NCBI RefSeq assembly: GCF_946227985.1
Contig: NZ_CAMKGL010000011.1
Span: 1-64,000, forward strand
DNA: 64,000 nt
Origin: Serratia quinivorans
Lineage (GTDB): Bacteria; Pseudomonadota; Gammaproteobacteria; Enterobacterales; Enterobacteriaceae
Direction: 5' to 3'
Positions 7,424 through 16,147 of the stretch are shown one piece after another; position 1 is the stretch's first letter, and every line of letters begins with the position of its first letter. The notes beneath the pieces are model-generated. The model saw only the letters and a list, made by a program, of their open reading frames with translations, ran no database searches and was not told where the DNA came from. The position numbers and the translations under genes were made by a program.

Positions 7424-9979
7424 TCACGCCGTGGGTTTATCTCCGTCAGGCTCTGGGGCGCCGGCGCTCACCGGATGGCACGGCAACAGCAGCGTATTCA
7501 TCAGCATGTCCGCAGGCAGGGGGGTCGGCATCCGCACCTCGCACTGCGCGCCACCGTTCCAGTGCACCGTCATGGCGTCACCGGCGTTAATGCCGCTCAG
7601 GTAGACGCTGCCGCCGTCGTTGACCAGGCCAGTCTCCTGTTTACGCGCATTCATCACCGTCGCGCCAAACGGCGGCTCGCTGCCATCGGCCAGTTTGATC
7701 ACCGCCATCGCCTTGGCGCCGGCAATCACGTCGAATTGACGGTAACCAATCGCGCCTTCGGTCAGCGTCGCCTGGACCACCGATTTGGTGGCTTCGGCAT
7801 TGTCACCCAGTTGGTTCACATCGATGCTCGCCTTGTTGCGGTAGTAGCTGTTCACATCGCCGATGACCGCCTTGCCCCAGGCGTTGGTCCGGCTGGTGCT
7901 GCCATAGCCGCGCACCGGCACGTCCGCCACCCCCTGGGTATCAATCAGCATCCGGGTGCCGCCCGCCGTGCCGGCACGGTGCAACGCGCCCCCGTTCGCC
8001 GTCAGCGTCATTCCGCCCTGCATCGACATCCCGACGGCGCTGTAGCGCCCTTCCTGGTAGCTGGCATTGCCGCTCATGCGCGCCGTGTCGCCTTCATGGT
8101 TGTAATACCCGCTCACGTTCACCCCGCTGCGCGAGGTCCCGGTGCTCAGTTGGTAGTTGTTGTGTTCGTCAATCCGGTCGTAATACCCCACCCGGTGGGT
8201 GGTGTCGTTGCGGTTCACCGTGGTGTTGTAACTCACCGTAGAATTGTCACCCCACGGCATCGACAGCGACAGGTAAGCCCCGTCGTCTTTGGTGCCGTTA
8301 TATTCATTGCGGTACGCCGACAGCGACAGGCTCAGGTTTTTAAACCGGCCCACGTCGAAATAACGCGACACCGTCAGGTTGTAACGATCGTTGGCCGGCC
8401 GGTCCCAGTAGGTCTGATGGCTGTAGTTGATGTAGCTGCTCAGCCCCCAGTCGCGGAAGTGCTTGTTGAAGGTGACGGTATACATCTCCTTACCGTTGCC
8501 GGTCCGGGTACCGTAGTATTTCGCATCCAGGTACTCGCTCATGCTCATGAAGTCCTGCTCCGAGAAGCGGTAGCCGGCGAAGGTCACCTGGCTGTCGTAC
8601 TCGTCAAAGTTCTTCGAGTAACTCAGGCGATAAGAGCCGCCACTGAGCGTGCCCTCTTCCTGCGACAAGCGCGCCCGGGACTGCGTGGCGTCGAACGACA
8701 ACGCCCCCAAGAGCATCAGGTCACGCCCGATACCCAGTGACAACGCGTTATAATCCCCACCCGCCAGCGCGCCCCCGTACAGCGACCAGCCGTTGCTGAT
8801 CCCCCAGGAAAACTCACCGGTGCCGAACACCGGGCCGCGCGAATGATGCTGCCAGTCCGACGGCTTACCCGCCGCCAGCTTGAAACGTACCGCCCCCGGC
8901 CGCGTCAGGTACGGGATGTTCGCGGTGTTCACCACAAACTCCTGCACGCTGCCGTCCTGCTCTTCCACCCGCACGTTCAGCTCACCGCTGACCGCATCGT
9001 TGATGTCCTGAATGCGGAACGGCCCCGAGGCCACGGTCGTCTCGTACAACACCCGCCCCTGCTGGCTGATGACCACCTTAGCGTTGGTCTTCGCCACGCC
9101 CACTACTTCCGGGGCGTACCCACGCAGGTTAGGCGGCAGCATGTTGTCGTCCGATATCAGACTCGCCCCGGTAAAGCGGAAGCTGTCGAACATGCCCGAA
9201 TCCAGGTAGCTCTCCCCGACTGTCAGCTTCGAACGCAGCGACGGCACCGCCCGGTAGGCGTAATACCGGCTCCAGTCCAGTTGCTTACTGGTCGATTGCC
9301 CCGCCCCGGTCTGATGGTTGAGGTTGGCCTGCCAGTCCGCCCGCAGGCGCCAGGCCCCCAGGTTCACCCCGGTCGTGCCGTTGCCACTCAGGTTCTGTGT
9401 GCTGCTGCCACCTTGCTGCTGACGCTGGCTGCGGGCATTGACGTTGTAGTCAAACAGCAGACCCGGAATACCCTCGTCCCAGCGTGACGGCGGGTCCCAG
9501 TTCTCGTCGCTGTACTCCAGGAAGGCCTGCGGGATGCTCAGGTACAGGGCATTGGTGGCCAGGTCACCCCGCACCTCCATCCCCGGCACGCTGCTCTCAT
9601 CCAGACACTCACCGTCATGCCACCAGGTCAGATCCTTGAACACGCCTTCCTTGAACCCCAGCTCATTCGACAGCGCTTTGCTGATACAGGCCCGGCTGCC
9701 GTTCGGGTCATCCTTTGGTGCATAAAAAGGCACTTGCTGCTCCGGTAGGTCATTTTTGTTGACATGTACCACCATGCCGTAGGTACCCGGCATGATGTAA
9801 CCACCACGGGAAAACTGGCTCAGGTCAATATTTTTTCGGTCGTTGACGTCCAGCACATCCGTATTGAACTGAATGTCGTCTGCCGCGTAGACCACGGTCA
9901 TCGGCGTGCCCAGTGCCAGCGAGACGCACAGTCCCACCGCCTGGAGTCGAACCAGTTTTCCTGTTGGTGACAATCCCAT
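7424..9979 (-). CDS. Outer-membrane fimbrial usher (FimD/PapC/MrpC-like)
   Basis: An 851-residue protein starts at ATG 9979 with AAGGATAT upstream. The signal peptide ends near VVYAAD. Next comes the N-terminal chaperone-binding domain (FNTDVLDVNDRKNIDLSQFS), the 24-strand beta-barrel with plug region (PNLRGYAPEVVGVAKTNAKV and the ITQ-like ISQQGRVLYET), and the C-terminal domains with a Cys pair (GGAQCEVR and LLPCHP). The length is normal for ushers. It forms the secretion pore and assembly platform of the fimbriae. It sits between the MrpB-like and chaperone genes. Confidence 0.95.
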   Translation of the reverse strand: MGLSPTGKLVRLQAVGLCVSLALGTPMTVVYAADDIQFNTDVLDVNDRKNIDLSQFSRGGYIMPGTYGMVVHVNKNDLPEQQVPFYAPKDDPNGSRACISKALSNELGFKEGVFKDLTWWHDGECLDESSVPGMEVRGDLATNALYLSIPQAFLEYSDENWDPPSRWDEGIPGLLFDYNVNARSQRQQQGGSSTQNLSGNGTTGVNLGAWRLRADWQANLNHQTGAGQSTSKQLDWSRYYAYRAVPSLRSKLTVGESYLDSGMFDSFRFTGASLISDDNMLPPNLRGYAPEVVGVAKTNAKVVISQQGRVLYETTVASGPFRIQDINDAVSGELNVRVEEQDGSVQEFVVNTANIPYLTRPGAVRFKLAAGKPSDWQHHSRGPVFGTGEFSWGISNGWSLYGGALAGGDYNALSLGIGRDLMLLGALSFDATQSRARLSQEEGTLSGGSYRLSYSKNFDEYDSQVTFAGYRFSEQDFMSMSEYLDAKYYGTRTGNGKEMYTVTFNKHFRDWGLSSYINYSHQTYWDRPANDRYNLTVSRYFDVGRFKNLSLSLSAYRNEYNGTKDDGAYLSLSMPWGDNSTVSYNTTVNRNDTTHRVGYYDRIDEHNNYQLSTGTSRSGVNVSGYYNHEGDTARMSGNASYQEGRYSAVGMSMQGGMTLTANGGALHRAGTAGGTRMLIDTQGVADVPVRGYGSTSRTNAWGKAVIGDVNSYYRNKASIDVNQLGDNAEATKSVVQATLTEGAIGYRQFDVIAGAKAMAVIKLADGSEPPFGATVMNARKQETGLVNDGGSVYLSGINAGDAMTVHWNGGAQCEVRMPTPLPADMLMNTLLLPCHPVSAGAPEPDGDKPTA

Positions 9980-10031
9980 ATCCTTACCTTTTTATTTTAA
10001 ATAATCGTTTCCGACGCAGTGCCCGAGGTAT

Positions 10032-10568
10032 TCAGAAATAATCCAGTTTGAAACGAATTGACGAAAAATAATCACCGGACTTCAAAGCGTGATTATTCGC
10101 CACCAGTTTCAGGGAGTAATTCAATTGCATGCTGCCGGGAATAATATCGACAAACGGCAAGACTTTTCCGGGTAACGCAATATTCCCCGAGCCATCAGAA
10201 ATTTGCAGTCCCACGCCGGACGCGCCGCCGCGAACACCAAATAAATCCCCTTCCGTGTCACCGTCGAAGGTCACCTGGAATTGTTTCCAGTCCTCTTTAC
10301 CCGGGCGCTCAAGCACACAATCAACCAGATCGATGGAAAAAGGTTTACTGCGCCCCTGACCATCACGAATAATATCGGCCACGGGAATAACTCCCATATC
10401 GATACTTTGCTCACGACTGTCCACCGCAATAGCACAGGCGGTATCGATAATACTTCCCTGCATATTAACCCGTCCCCACCCCGCCAGGTCACCGGCGGCA
10501 TACGCAGAAAATAATACAGGGGGAAACAGGCAGGAAAATACGATTAACGTTTTTCTATTAATGTGCAT
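10032..10568 (-). CDS. Fimbrial subunit, MrpB/PapH-like
   Basis: A 178-residue pilin with signal peptide (LIVFSCLFPPVLFSAYAAG). Its mature part includes GSIIDTACAIAVDS and DLVDCVLE for the disulphide, VTFDGDTEGDLFGVRGGASG and a C-terminal SIRFKLDYF. Located second in the operon after the major pilin, it corresponds to MrpB. PapH-type terminators occupy this position in related systems, so a role in ending or anchoring the fibre is inferred. A strong hairpin terminator separates it from the major pilin gene, which predicts lower expression. Confidence 0.75.
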   Translation of the reverse strand: MHINRKTLIVFSCLFPPVLFSAYAAGDLAGWGRVNMQGSIIDTACAIAVDSREQSIDMGVIPVADIIRDGQGRSKPFSIDLVDCVLERPGKEDWKQFQVTFDGDTEGDLFGVRGGASGVGLQISDGSGNIALPGKVLPFVDIIPGSMQLNYSLKLVANNHALKSGDYFSSIRFKLDYF

Positions 10569-10604
10569 CTTCCATTATTCCTTTGGGCGACTCGCATAAA
10601 AAAG

Positions 10605-10625
10605 GCATGCGGGAACCCCGCATGC
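10605..10625 (-). terminator. Attenuating terminator after the major pilin gene
   Basis: On the minus strand GCATGCGGG pairs with CCCGCATGC (nine perfect base pairs, three-base loop), followed by two C and six T. It stands between the major pilin and the rest of the operon, the usual device for making far more major pilin than usher or tip proteins. Confidence 0.85.
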
Positions 10626-10666
10626 ATAGACACACCAATATTTAAAATAAAGGGAATAAAAGGGGC

Positions 10667-11200
10667 TTAGTTGTACGCCAGGGTGAAGTCAGTCACAGCC
10701 TGGAAGTCACCTTCAGTAATGGTCGCTGACGCGCCATCACCCTGCATGTAAGCAGCGAACCTCAGCGTGTTGTTACCGTCCTGCAATGTATGTTCTTTGG
10801 TAGCCTGACCCAGTGTGATGACTTGACCATCAGCCTGGGTGATAGCGACGCTGGCGCCCTTGGCATTACCGGTGATCCCCAGCAGACCGTTACCCGCCAC
10901 AGATTCCATGCCGGTGAAGGTCACTTGTACCTTGTTCTTGGCAGCCGGGGTGCCGAATGAGCAATCTTCCAGTTTAATATCAAAGTTTCTTGGTGTGGAC
11001 TGGCCACTGTCTTTCAGCGCAGCATTAGAAATCTGCCCCATATCAACGGTCTGATCGATAGACTCCGGTGCGATAGAGCAAGGTGCATCGATAATAGAAC
11101 CGGTAAAGGTGACTTTGCCGTGACCCTGGTCAGCGGCATGTGCCATAGAAGCTGAACCAAACGCAATTACGGCAGCCAGAAGTGTCTTATTCAGGTTCAT
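10667..11200 (-). CDS. Major fimbrial pilin (MrpA-like)
   Basis: A 177-residue pilin, first gene of the operon, has signal peptide LLAAVIAFGSASMAHAA. The mature protein starts ADQGHGKVTFTGSIIDAPCS, contains the second disulphide Cys in KLEDCSFG, and ends DFTLAYN with the penultimate Tyr. Patterns VTFTGM and QDGNNTLRFAAYMQG are typical of MrpA/SmfA/FimA-type shaft subunits. It would form the fibre rod by donor-strand exchange. The ATG at 11200 follows TTAGGAAATTTACAA. Several Ser/Thr-rich surface stretches could accept O-glycans from the nearby PglL-like enzyme, but that is speculation. Confidence 0.9.
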   Translation of the reverse strand: MNLNKTLLAAVIAFGSASMAHAADQGHGKVTFTGSIIDAPCSIAPESIDQTVDMGQISNAALKDSGQSTPRNFDIKLEDCSFGTPAAKNKVQVTFTGMESVAGNGLLGITGNAKGASVAITQADGQVITLGQATKEHTLQDGNNTLRFAAYMQGDGASATITEGDFQAVTDFTLAYN

Positions 11201-11642
11201 TTGTAAATTTCCTAATGATAATTAATGATTAAAGTTTTATTTCCGGACCCCGGACTGCACAATCCATTACGCAAAAACAATAACTCAAAAAGAGATAAAA
11301 TCGACTCACGTTAAAACAACATGCAGATCCAGAATAAGAACAAAGGACACCCTCGTTCTGAAATTAATTATTGCAAAAAAAATATTAAACTGAGAGCTTT
11401 TTTATCAAAACCAAATAAAAAAACAATATAAAACTAGCAACCTTTTTTTTTGAGGTAAAAATCAAAATATACGATCGTGAAAAACACTATTGCGACATAA
11501 TCAACTGAAATTATATTGATATGCGATTTTATAGATCGCCAAAACACAAAATTGCACTACAATGAACCACTAAAGGGGCGCATTCCCACATTCAGCGACA
11601 CATAACGGCATTGGGTGTGGATGGGATCATGGAGCGAATACA
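11201..11642. promoter_or_regulatory. Divergent fimbrial control region with four GATC sites
   Basis: These 442 AT-rich bases separate the fimbrial operon from the divergent regulator operon. GATC sites lie at 11326, 11473, 11534 and 11625. In pap-type systems two GATC boxes compete for Dam methylation and Lrp/PapI binding, giving phase variation, and the first gene on the right encodes a PapI/FaeA-like protein. No paired inverted repeats of an invertible mrp-type promoter and no recombinase gene were found. Promoter boxes were not assigned with confidence. Confidence 0.45.
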
Positions 11643-11960
11643 ATGGCGGAGCTAAAGGTCACACGCAGAGAAAGCCTTCGGCTACAGCACGCGTTACTTA
11701 TCGCTTTGCAACAGTTAGCACCGCCAGTAACAAACAATAGGTTACCACCGCAGGCGAGCTGGCCTTCTACGCGGCAATTGGCGATGGCTCTTGATATCGG
11801 GATTTATCGAGCACGTTATTTACTACTCGATATGGTTAGAAAAAATCATGTCGTCGTCAGTAATAGAGCAGTAAACAATTCGCTACGCTGGTTTCCGATA
11901 GAGAAAATCATCCCCTCTCCAGTCGATAATTTTTTACAGGCAAAAGCCATTAATAAATAA
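11643..11960 (+). CDS. PapI/FaeA-like fimbrial regulator
   Basis: This 105-residue protein has GGAG eight bases before ATG 11643. The middle (SWPSTRQLAMALDIGIYRAR, then YLLLDMVRKNHVVV) reads as a small winged helix of the PapI/FaeA type: recognition helix after a short turn, then a beta wing. PapI-like proteins tune Lrp binding at GATC-containing fimbrial promoters, and this gene lies directly across from the fimbrial promoter. It is about 25 residues longer than PapI, with an extra basic N-terminus. It heads a five-gene plus-strand operon. Identification rests on context and a weak motif. Confidence 0.55.
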   Translation: MAELKVTRRESLRLQHALLIALQQLAPPVTNNRLPPQASWPSTRQLAMALDIGIYRARYLLLDMVRKNHVVVSNRAVNNSLRWFPIEKIIPSPVDNFLQAKAINK

Positions 11961-11980
11961 TAAATAGCGAGGAGTTAATA

Positions 11981-13636
11981 TTGGCCTTCTATGTCAATAT
12001 TCTGATATGTCTGGGACTGTCCCTGGGGTTGTTTGGCTTTTGGTTTCGGCGTGCCGCAAATTATCGCGCGATTATAGTCTCACCTGCCTTGGCCTATTTT
12101 ACTGCGGGAGTTGTCGTATTGGCCTTCCCGTTAACCTATACAACAGACATGCGAGTTACGGGTGCCGCCTGGCGGGTTGGCGGTACCGTACTTGGACTAT
12201 TTTGGTTTGTTTCGTGCCTGCAAATACACTGGCGCCGATGTACGGTGCTTGCGGCACTCTATGGCTTACTCTTTTTGGTTGCTGTACAGGCCGTTATTGC
12301 CGGACAGCAGTGGCTTGTGCCTGATAATGCCTGGGTCCCTCTCTATGGCAACCGTGTCTACGGCTCATTCTTTCAGCCGAACGTCCTCGCCAGCTTTATC
12401 GCTACCGGCGTTACCCTGACCCTTGCATTGCTGCTGCTGCCTGGACTGGCCTCAAAACGAGCCAGGAATGAGCACGCACGCCAGTGCGGCTTGCTGATCC
12501 TACTGGCGATGCTTTCTGCCGTTCTGATTTGCATTCAGTCCCGGGCTGGTTGGTTAGGTGGCATCGCCGCAGTATTGCTCCTTTTTCGTTTTGGTCGTCT
12601 CAACTCGCCACGAACGGTCCGTGCCATTGCAGCACTGACCGCTGGTGTAATCCTGGGTGGTACATTGCTGCTCTTGGGGCAATCCCTTGTTCCCCTGGTC
12701 GACCACTCTCACAGCAACCTGTCTCGCTGGACCATGTTACGCGATACGCTCGCCATGATTGCTGACAGACCCTGGCAGGGTTGGGGGTATGGCGGGTTCG
12801 AGTATGATTTTCAGCACTTTCGCGTTTCCCAGGCTTCGCCCACTCAGGTGACCGAAATTGCTCGCCATCCGCATAACGAAATATTGCTGTGGGTCGTTGA
12901 GGGTGGCCTGATAGGGCTAACTGGCATGACGCTGGTTCTTATCGGCATAGGGACTATTGTCAGGCAGGCTATAAAACGGGACCGTTCTGCTCTAATGGCC
13001 GGTCATCGCATGGCCGGGGTGACGACAGCGCTGAGTATTGCCGCATTGCCCATGGCTATCCACAGTCTGCTGGAGTTTCCGTTCTACCTCTCGACGCTGC
13101 ATTTCGTCATATTCCTGCTTTTGCTCGCCATGGCGGACCGCCTCAGCACAACAGAGGCAACCCTAAGCACCTTGCCGAACATCTCAAGCAGAATACTGAA
13201 TCGGACCCTGACTGTTCTGGCGCTGGGTATTACCGTGCTGACCAGCTTTACCCTTAAGGGAGGGCTTACTCTCACGCAAGTGGAAAGGTTTGGCATGGAA
13301 GATGTCACCCCCTTAAAGACGTTACCCTCTCTGACTCGTCAACTGCTTCAGGAACGTATTACCTTTGATGAGCAGGTCGGTGCCCTGATGACATACAACC
13401 GGACGCGTGATGAACGTCTACTGGAAGACTACAGCCAGTGGGCACAAACCTACCTGCAACAACGCATCGATAAGAACGTTTACGCCAACCTGATCCCCGT
13501 ATTACTGCACCAGAAACACCCAGCAACCGCAGAGCGTTATCGCCGTGAGGCGGCATTGTTTTTCCCGACCGATATTCGTTTCTCCCTCCCTTCAGTCGAT
13601 AGCACTGCAACGCAAAATAACCAGGAAAGGCGATGA
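11981..13636 (+). CDS. PglL-type O-oligosaccharyltransferase (Wzy_C superfamily)
   Basis: A 551-residue polytopic membrane protein starts at TTG 11981, supported by GAGGAG seven bases upstream; no in-frame ATG occurs for about 55 codons. Roughly a dozen hydrophobic segments cover residues 5-440, followed by a soluble tail of about 110 residues. The motif GSFFQPNVLASF (about residue 125) and the large periplasmic loop with GWGYGGF and ARHPHNEILLWVVEGG are diagnostic of PglL/O-antigen-ligase proteins, which transfer lipid-linked glycan to proteins or lipid A in the periplasm. PglL-like enzymes commonly sit beside their pilin target, and here the neighbours are a fimbrial operon and its regulators. 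No glycan synthesis genes are nearby, so it would borrow a common undecaprenyl-linked glycan. Target is inferred. Confidence 0.75.
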   Translation: MAFYVNILICLGLSLGLFGFWFRRAANYRAIIVSPALAYFTAGVVVLAFPLTYTTDMRVTGAAWRVGGTVLGLFWFVSCLQIHWRRCTVLAALYGLLFLVAVQAVIAGQQWLVPDNAWVPLYGNRVYGSFFQPNVLASFIATGVTLTLALLLLPGLASKRARNEHARQCGLLILLAMLSAVLICIQSRAGWLGGIAAVLLLFRFGRLNSPRTVRAIAALTAGVILGGTLLLLGQSLVPLVDHSHSNLSRWTMLRDTLAMIADRPWQGWGYGGFEYDFQHFRVSQASPTQVTEIARHPHNEILLWVVEGGLIGLTGMTLVLIGIGTIVRQAIKRDRSALMAGHRMAGVTTALSIAALPMAIHSLLEFPFYLSTLHFVIFLLLLAMADRLSTTEATLSTLPNISSRILNRTLTVLALGITVLTSFTLKGGLTLTQVERFGMEDVTPLKTLPSLTRQLLQERITFDEQVGALMTYNRTRDERLLEDYSQWAQTYLQQRIDKNVYANLIPVLLHQKHPATAERYRREAALFFPTDIRFSLPSVDSTATQNNQERR

Positions 13637-14280
13637 AAAAAAACCACGTCAATATCTTTATACAAGACCCCAATCAATATTTTGCACAGGGCCTCAGTGC
13701 CCTGTTGCAAATGGAGGAATTGTCTAGGGACACAACAGTCACCTTTTTAACTCATCAGAATCGCTATCTGGCCGACCTAATAATAGTAACGGATGAGCCC
13801 TCCACGTTCTTCAAGGCCTATTCGACAGCCATGATGAATGCCCGGCGAAATGTACTTCTGATCCAGGATAACCTCCGATACCGGGCAGTTTCACAAACGC
13901 TGTACCGGGCCAGCATCATCAAACGCCGCGACAGCATAAACACCGTGCGGCAGTTAATTGAGACGGCATTCAAAAAACACAATGACAGCGCTACCGCTGA
14001 TGCCCTGTGCAAAAATCCGCCACTAACGTTCCGAGAAGGCCAAATTTTGACCGCCATTGCGCAGGGGCTGCAGCCTAAGCGAATAGCCATGCAGCTCGGT
14101 GTGCACATCAAAACGGTCAGCGCCCATAAATGTGCCGCCATGCGCAAGTTGGGGCTCTCTCGTAATTACGAATTGTATCTCTGGTTGTGCAACCAGAACG
14201 GGCTGCCGCAGAGCCTCATCGAGGCCCAATCACTGTCTCCTCCTCGGAAGAGTAACGCCAATCAAGCCACACCTCGGTAA
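13633..14280 (+). CDS. LuxR-type response-regulator-like transcription factor
   Basis: This 215-residue protein overlaps the PglL-like stop by four bases (ATGA). The C-terminal half has a LuxR helix-turn-helix: PLTFREGQILTAIAQGLQPK, then IAMQLGVHIKTVSAHKCAAM. The N-terminal half has a receiver-like pattern (VNIFIQDPNQYF, DLIIVTDEPS), but the expected phosphorylated Asp position appears to be Thr. It is therefore probably a pseudo-receiver of the kind seen in fimbrial regulators such as MrkI or EcpR. Being inside the operon, it likely controls the fimbrial or glycosylation genes; this is inferred. Confidence 0.7.
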   Translation: MKKNHVNIFIQDPNQYFAQGLSALLQMEELSRDTTVTFLTHQNRYLADLIIVTDEPSTFFKAYSTAMMNARRNVLLIQDNLRYRAVSQTLYRASIIKRRDSINTVRQLIETAFKKHNDSATADALCKNPPLTFREGQILTAIAQGLQPKRIAMQLGVHIKTVSAHKCAAMRKLGLSRNYELYLWLCNQNGLPQSLIEAQSLSPPRKSNANQATPR

Positions 14281-14294
14281 CGAGTTATATCATC

Positions 14295-14774
14295 ATGATA
14301 AATGAAGAAAAAACCCACTCAACAGGATGCGCACCAAGAATGAACAAATCGGTCAGTCACACAATTCGTATGGGCATCGTGTTCCTTATGGTCCTCGGTT
14401 CTATAGCCTGCCAAACGCAAAAATCAGGCAAGCCAACCACCAAGGACCCTGCCACCACAGAACAAAACATCACCGAAGATGCCCAGCTCAAGCACCGTGA
14501 GATCGAGCGATTAACGCTGTGCCAGGAGCAATTAGGCGCGTTGATTAAAATTAACCCAAAACAGCATCAGCAGTACAAACAGGCCTTCGACAACCTGATG
14601 AATGGCGCCTCACAGTATGCGAGTCTGCGCGTTCAGGTGAACAACAATACCCAGGAAACGGTAGATGCTCTATATCGTTACAAGATCAACTACCTGTGCG
14701 CCGGAGTCAGTCAAGCCGTGTTGACTGGCCTGGCTGAGCGAGCGGAGCAGGTTAAAGAGGAAACGGTGAAATGA
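14295..14774 (+). CDS. Small envelope lipoprotein of the fimbria-linked operon
   Basis: The frame starts at ATG 14295, but ATG 14340 or 14370 would give a cleaner signal peptide; no start has a strong ribosome binding site. The segment MGIVFLMVLGSIAC is a lipobox, so mature protein begins with a lipidated Cys. The roughly 120-residue remainder is hydrophilic and helical with two further Cys (LTLCQEQLG and INYLCAGVS). It overlaps the next gene by four bases, which suggests the lipoprotein and the FKBP-like protein work together in the periplasm. No named family is recognised. Confidence 0.6.
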   Translation: MINEEKTHSTGCAPRMNKSVSHTIRMGIVFLMVLGSIACQTQKSGKPTTKDPATTEQNITEDAQLKHREIERLTLCQEQLGALIKINPKQHQQYKQAFDNLMNGASQYASLRVQVNNNTQETVDALYRYKINYLCAGVSQAVLTGLAERAEQVKEETVK

Positions 14775-16147
14775 GTCAACGAAAATGGCTGTTCACCCGA
14801 AGTTACACGGCATTAGCAGCCCTTATGATAACCGGCAGCGTCTCAGCGGATGACGGTGTGCCTGCGTTATTACAGTTTGCCGAACAATATCAACAACAGG
14901 TGCTTGAAAAGCCGGCGACCACAGAAAAAGCGTCGACGTCAGGCGTCGCCGTATCGACGAAAAATCCGGCACAGCCCGCCCGCAGGCCGGAGAAACAGAG
15001 CACCGTAGCCCCGCAGGGTAAACCCAGTACGCAACATCAATCGCTGCTAGCCAGTAAACAGCAACTTGCACGGCAACACATCGAGCTGGAAACGCTTCGT
15101 AAGGAAGTTAGCGCTTTGCGTGCAGAAAAAATCTTACTACCCGCTGTTATCCCCCCCCAATTGCCTGACCTGCAACCGTTGAAACAATGGGTCGTCAGTC
15201 TGGGAGACGCCTGGCGTGGATCACCCGATGCACAACGAACTACCGCCCTGCTTCGTGAGGCGGCACAACAGACAGATCGGGCACAAAAAGCGGCAGCCCT
15301 GGCCAACGAACAGATCAAGAGTCTCAACGTTGCAGCGCAAAAGGCCGAAGGTGAACGTGAAAAACTGCAGCAGGAGACTGAAAATACGTTACAGGCCTTG
15401 CGCGCAACGCTACTGGACAATGAACAGAAATTGGCCAAGCAGAAGGAGGTAACAAACCAGGCGCAAACAGAATTGGCCGCGTTGCGTAAACGGACTTCAT
15501 GGAATATGACACCAGAGCAACTGGCGCAGGAGAAAACCCGTCTATCCTACGCCGCGGGTTCAACGCTGGGTCAGGATATTCAGGCGATGATAGCCGAGCG
15601 CCAAGAATGGGGAGTCGCCGTGGAGCGGGATGCCTTGCTGGCCGGCGTTATCGACAGCGTTACAGGGCACTTGCAGCTGCCGCAGGAGCAACTGGCCCAA
15701 TTAATGGTAAAAACAGATGCCACCGCCAATGCGGCACGCGATAAACGACTTCATGCACAAGCGATCCGCGATGACGACTATCTCGCTAAGTTTAAAAAAA
15801 TGAAAGGTGCAACCCTTTCTCCGATGGGGTTCTGGTATCGAGTCGATTACGTCGGCGATAGTGAACTTGCAAAGGATGCAGTCATTGACGTGGTGGTGAA
15901 AGAAACCTTGACCGACAACACCGTCATTCAGGACATGGATCTTAATGGAAAGGTCTTGTCACAACCGCTTTCAGCGTTTCCACCGCTATTCCGGGAGGCG
16001 ATAAGCTATATCCGGAACCACGGTTCACTGACCCTGGTGGTTCCGCCAACACTGGCCTATGGGGAGACCGGCTATCCGCCTAAGGTGCCGCCTAATGCCA
16101 CCATGGTCTATACGCTACGTATTGACAATAGCCATGCCCCGCAATAA
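14771..16147 (+). CDS. Periplasmic coiled-coil FKBP-type protein
   Basis: This 458-residue protein has a signal peptide ending VSADDG, then a Pro/Lys-rich linker. A long Gln/Glu/Ala-rich coiled coil follows (about residues 95-245). Next is a Mip/FkpA-like helical dimerisation region (LSYAAGSTLGQDIQAM, about 255-345) and a C-terminal FKBP domain (about 350-455; LTLVVPPTLAYGETGYPP, PPNATMVYTLRI). Canonical active-site positions are changed: the Trp of the usual GW motif appears as Phe in PPLFREAI, and the YTG strand is absent, so prolyl isomerase activity may be weak or lost. It is much longer than FkpA because of the coiled coil. As last gene of the operon it may be a chaperone or scaffold for fimbrial or glycosylated proteins. 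Confidence 0.75.
   Translation: MSQRKWLFTRSYTALAALMITGSVSADDGVPALLQFAEQYQQQVLEKPATTEKASTSGVAVSTKNPAQPARRPEKQSTVAPQGKPSTQHQSLLASKQQLARQHIELETLRKEVSALRAEKILLPAVIPPQLPDLQPLKQWVVSLGDAWRGSPDAQRTTALLREAAQQTDRAQKAAALANEQIKSLNVAAQKAEGEREKLQQETENTLQALRATLLDNEQKLAKQKEVTNQAQTELAALRKRTSWNMTPEQLAQEKTRLSYAAGSTLGQDIQAMIAERQEWGVAVERDALLAGVIDSVTGHLQLPQEQLAQLMVKTDATANAARDKRLHAQAIRDDDYLAKFKKMKGATLSPMGFWYRVDYVGDSELAKDAVIDVVVKETLTDNTVIQDMDLNGKVLSQPLSAFPPLFREAISYIRNHGSLTLVVPPTLAYGETGYPPKVPPNATMVYTLRIDNSHAPQ

Noticed and set aside
7418..8740. 440-codon plus-strand open frame opposite the usher gene
   Set aside because: Shadow of the GC-rich usher reading frame; composition is rich in His/Arg/Val as usual for antisense frames, with no ribosome binding site.
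11201..11642. Invertible mrp-type promoter
   Set aside because: I found no flanking inverted repeats of about 20 bp and no tyrosine recombinase next to the operon; the GATC/PapI-like arrangement is a better explanation.
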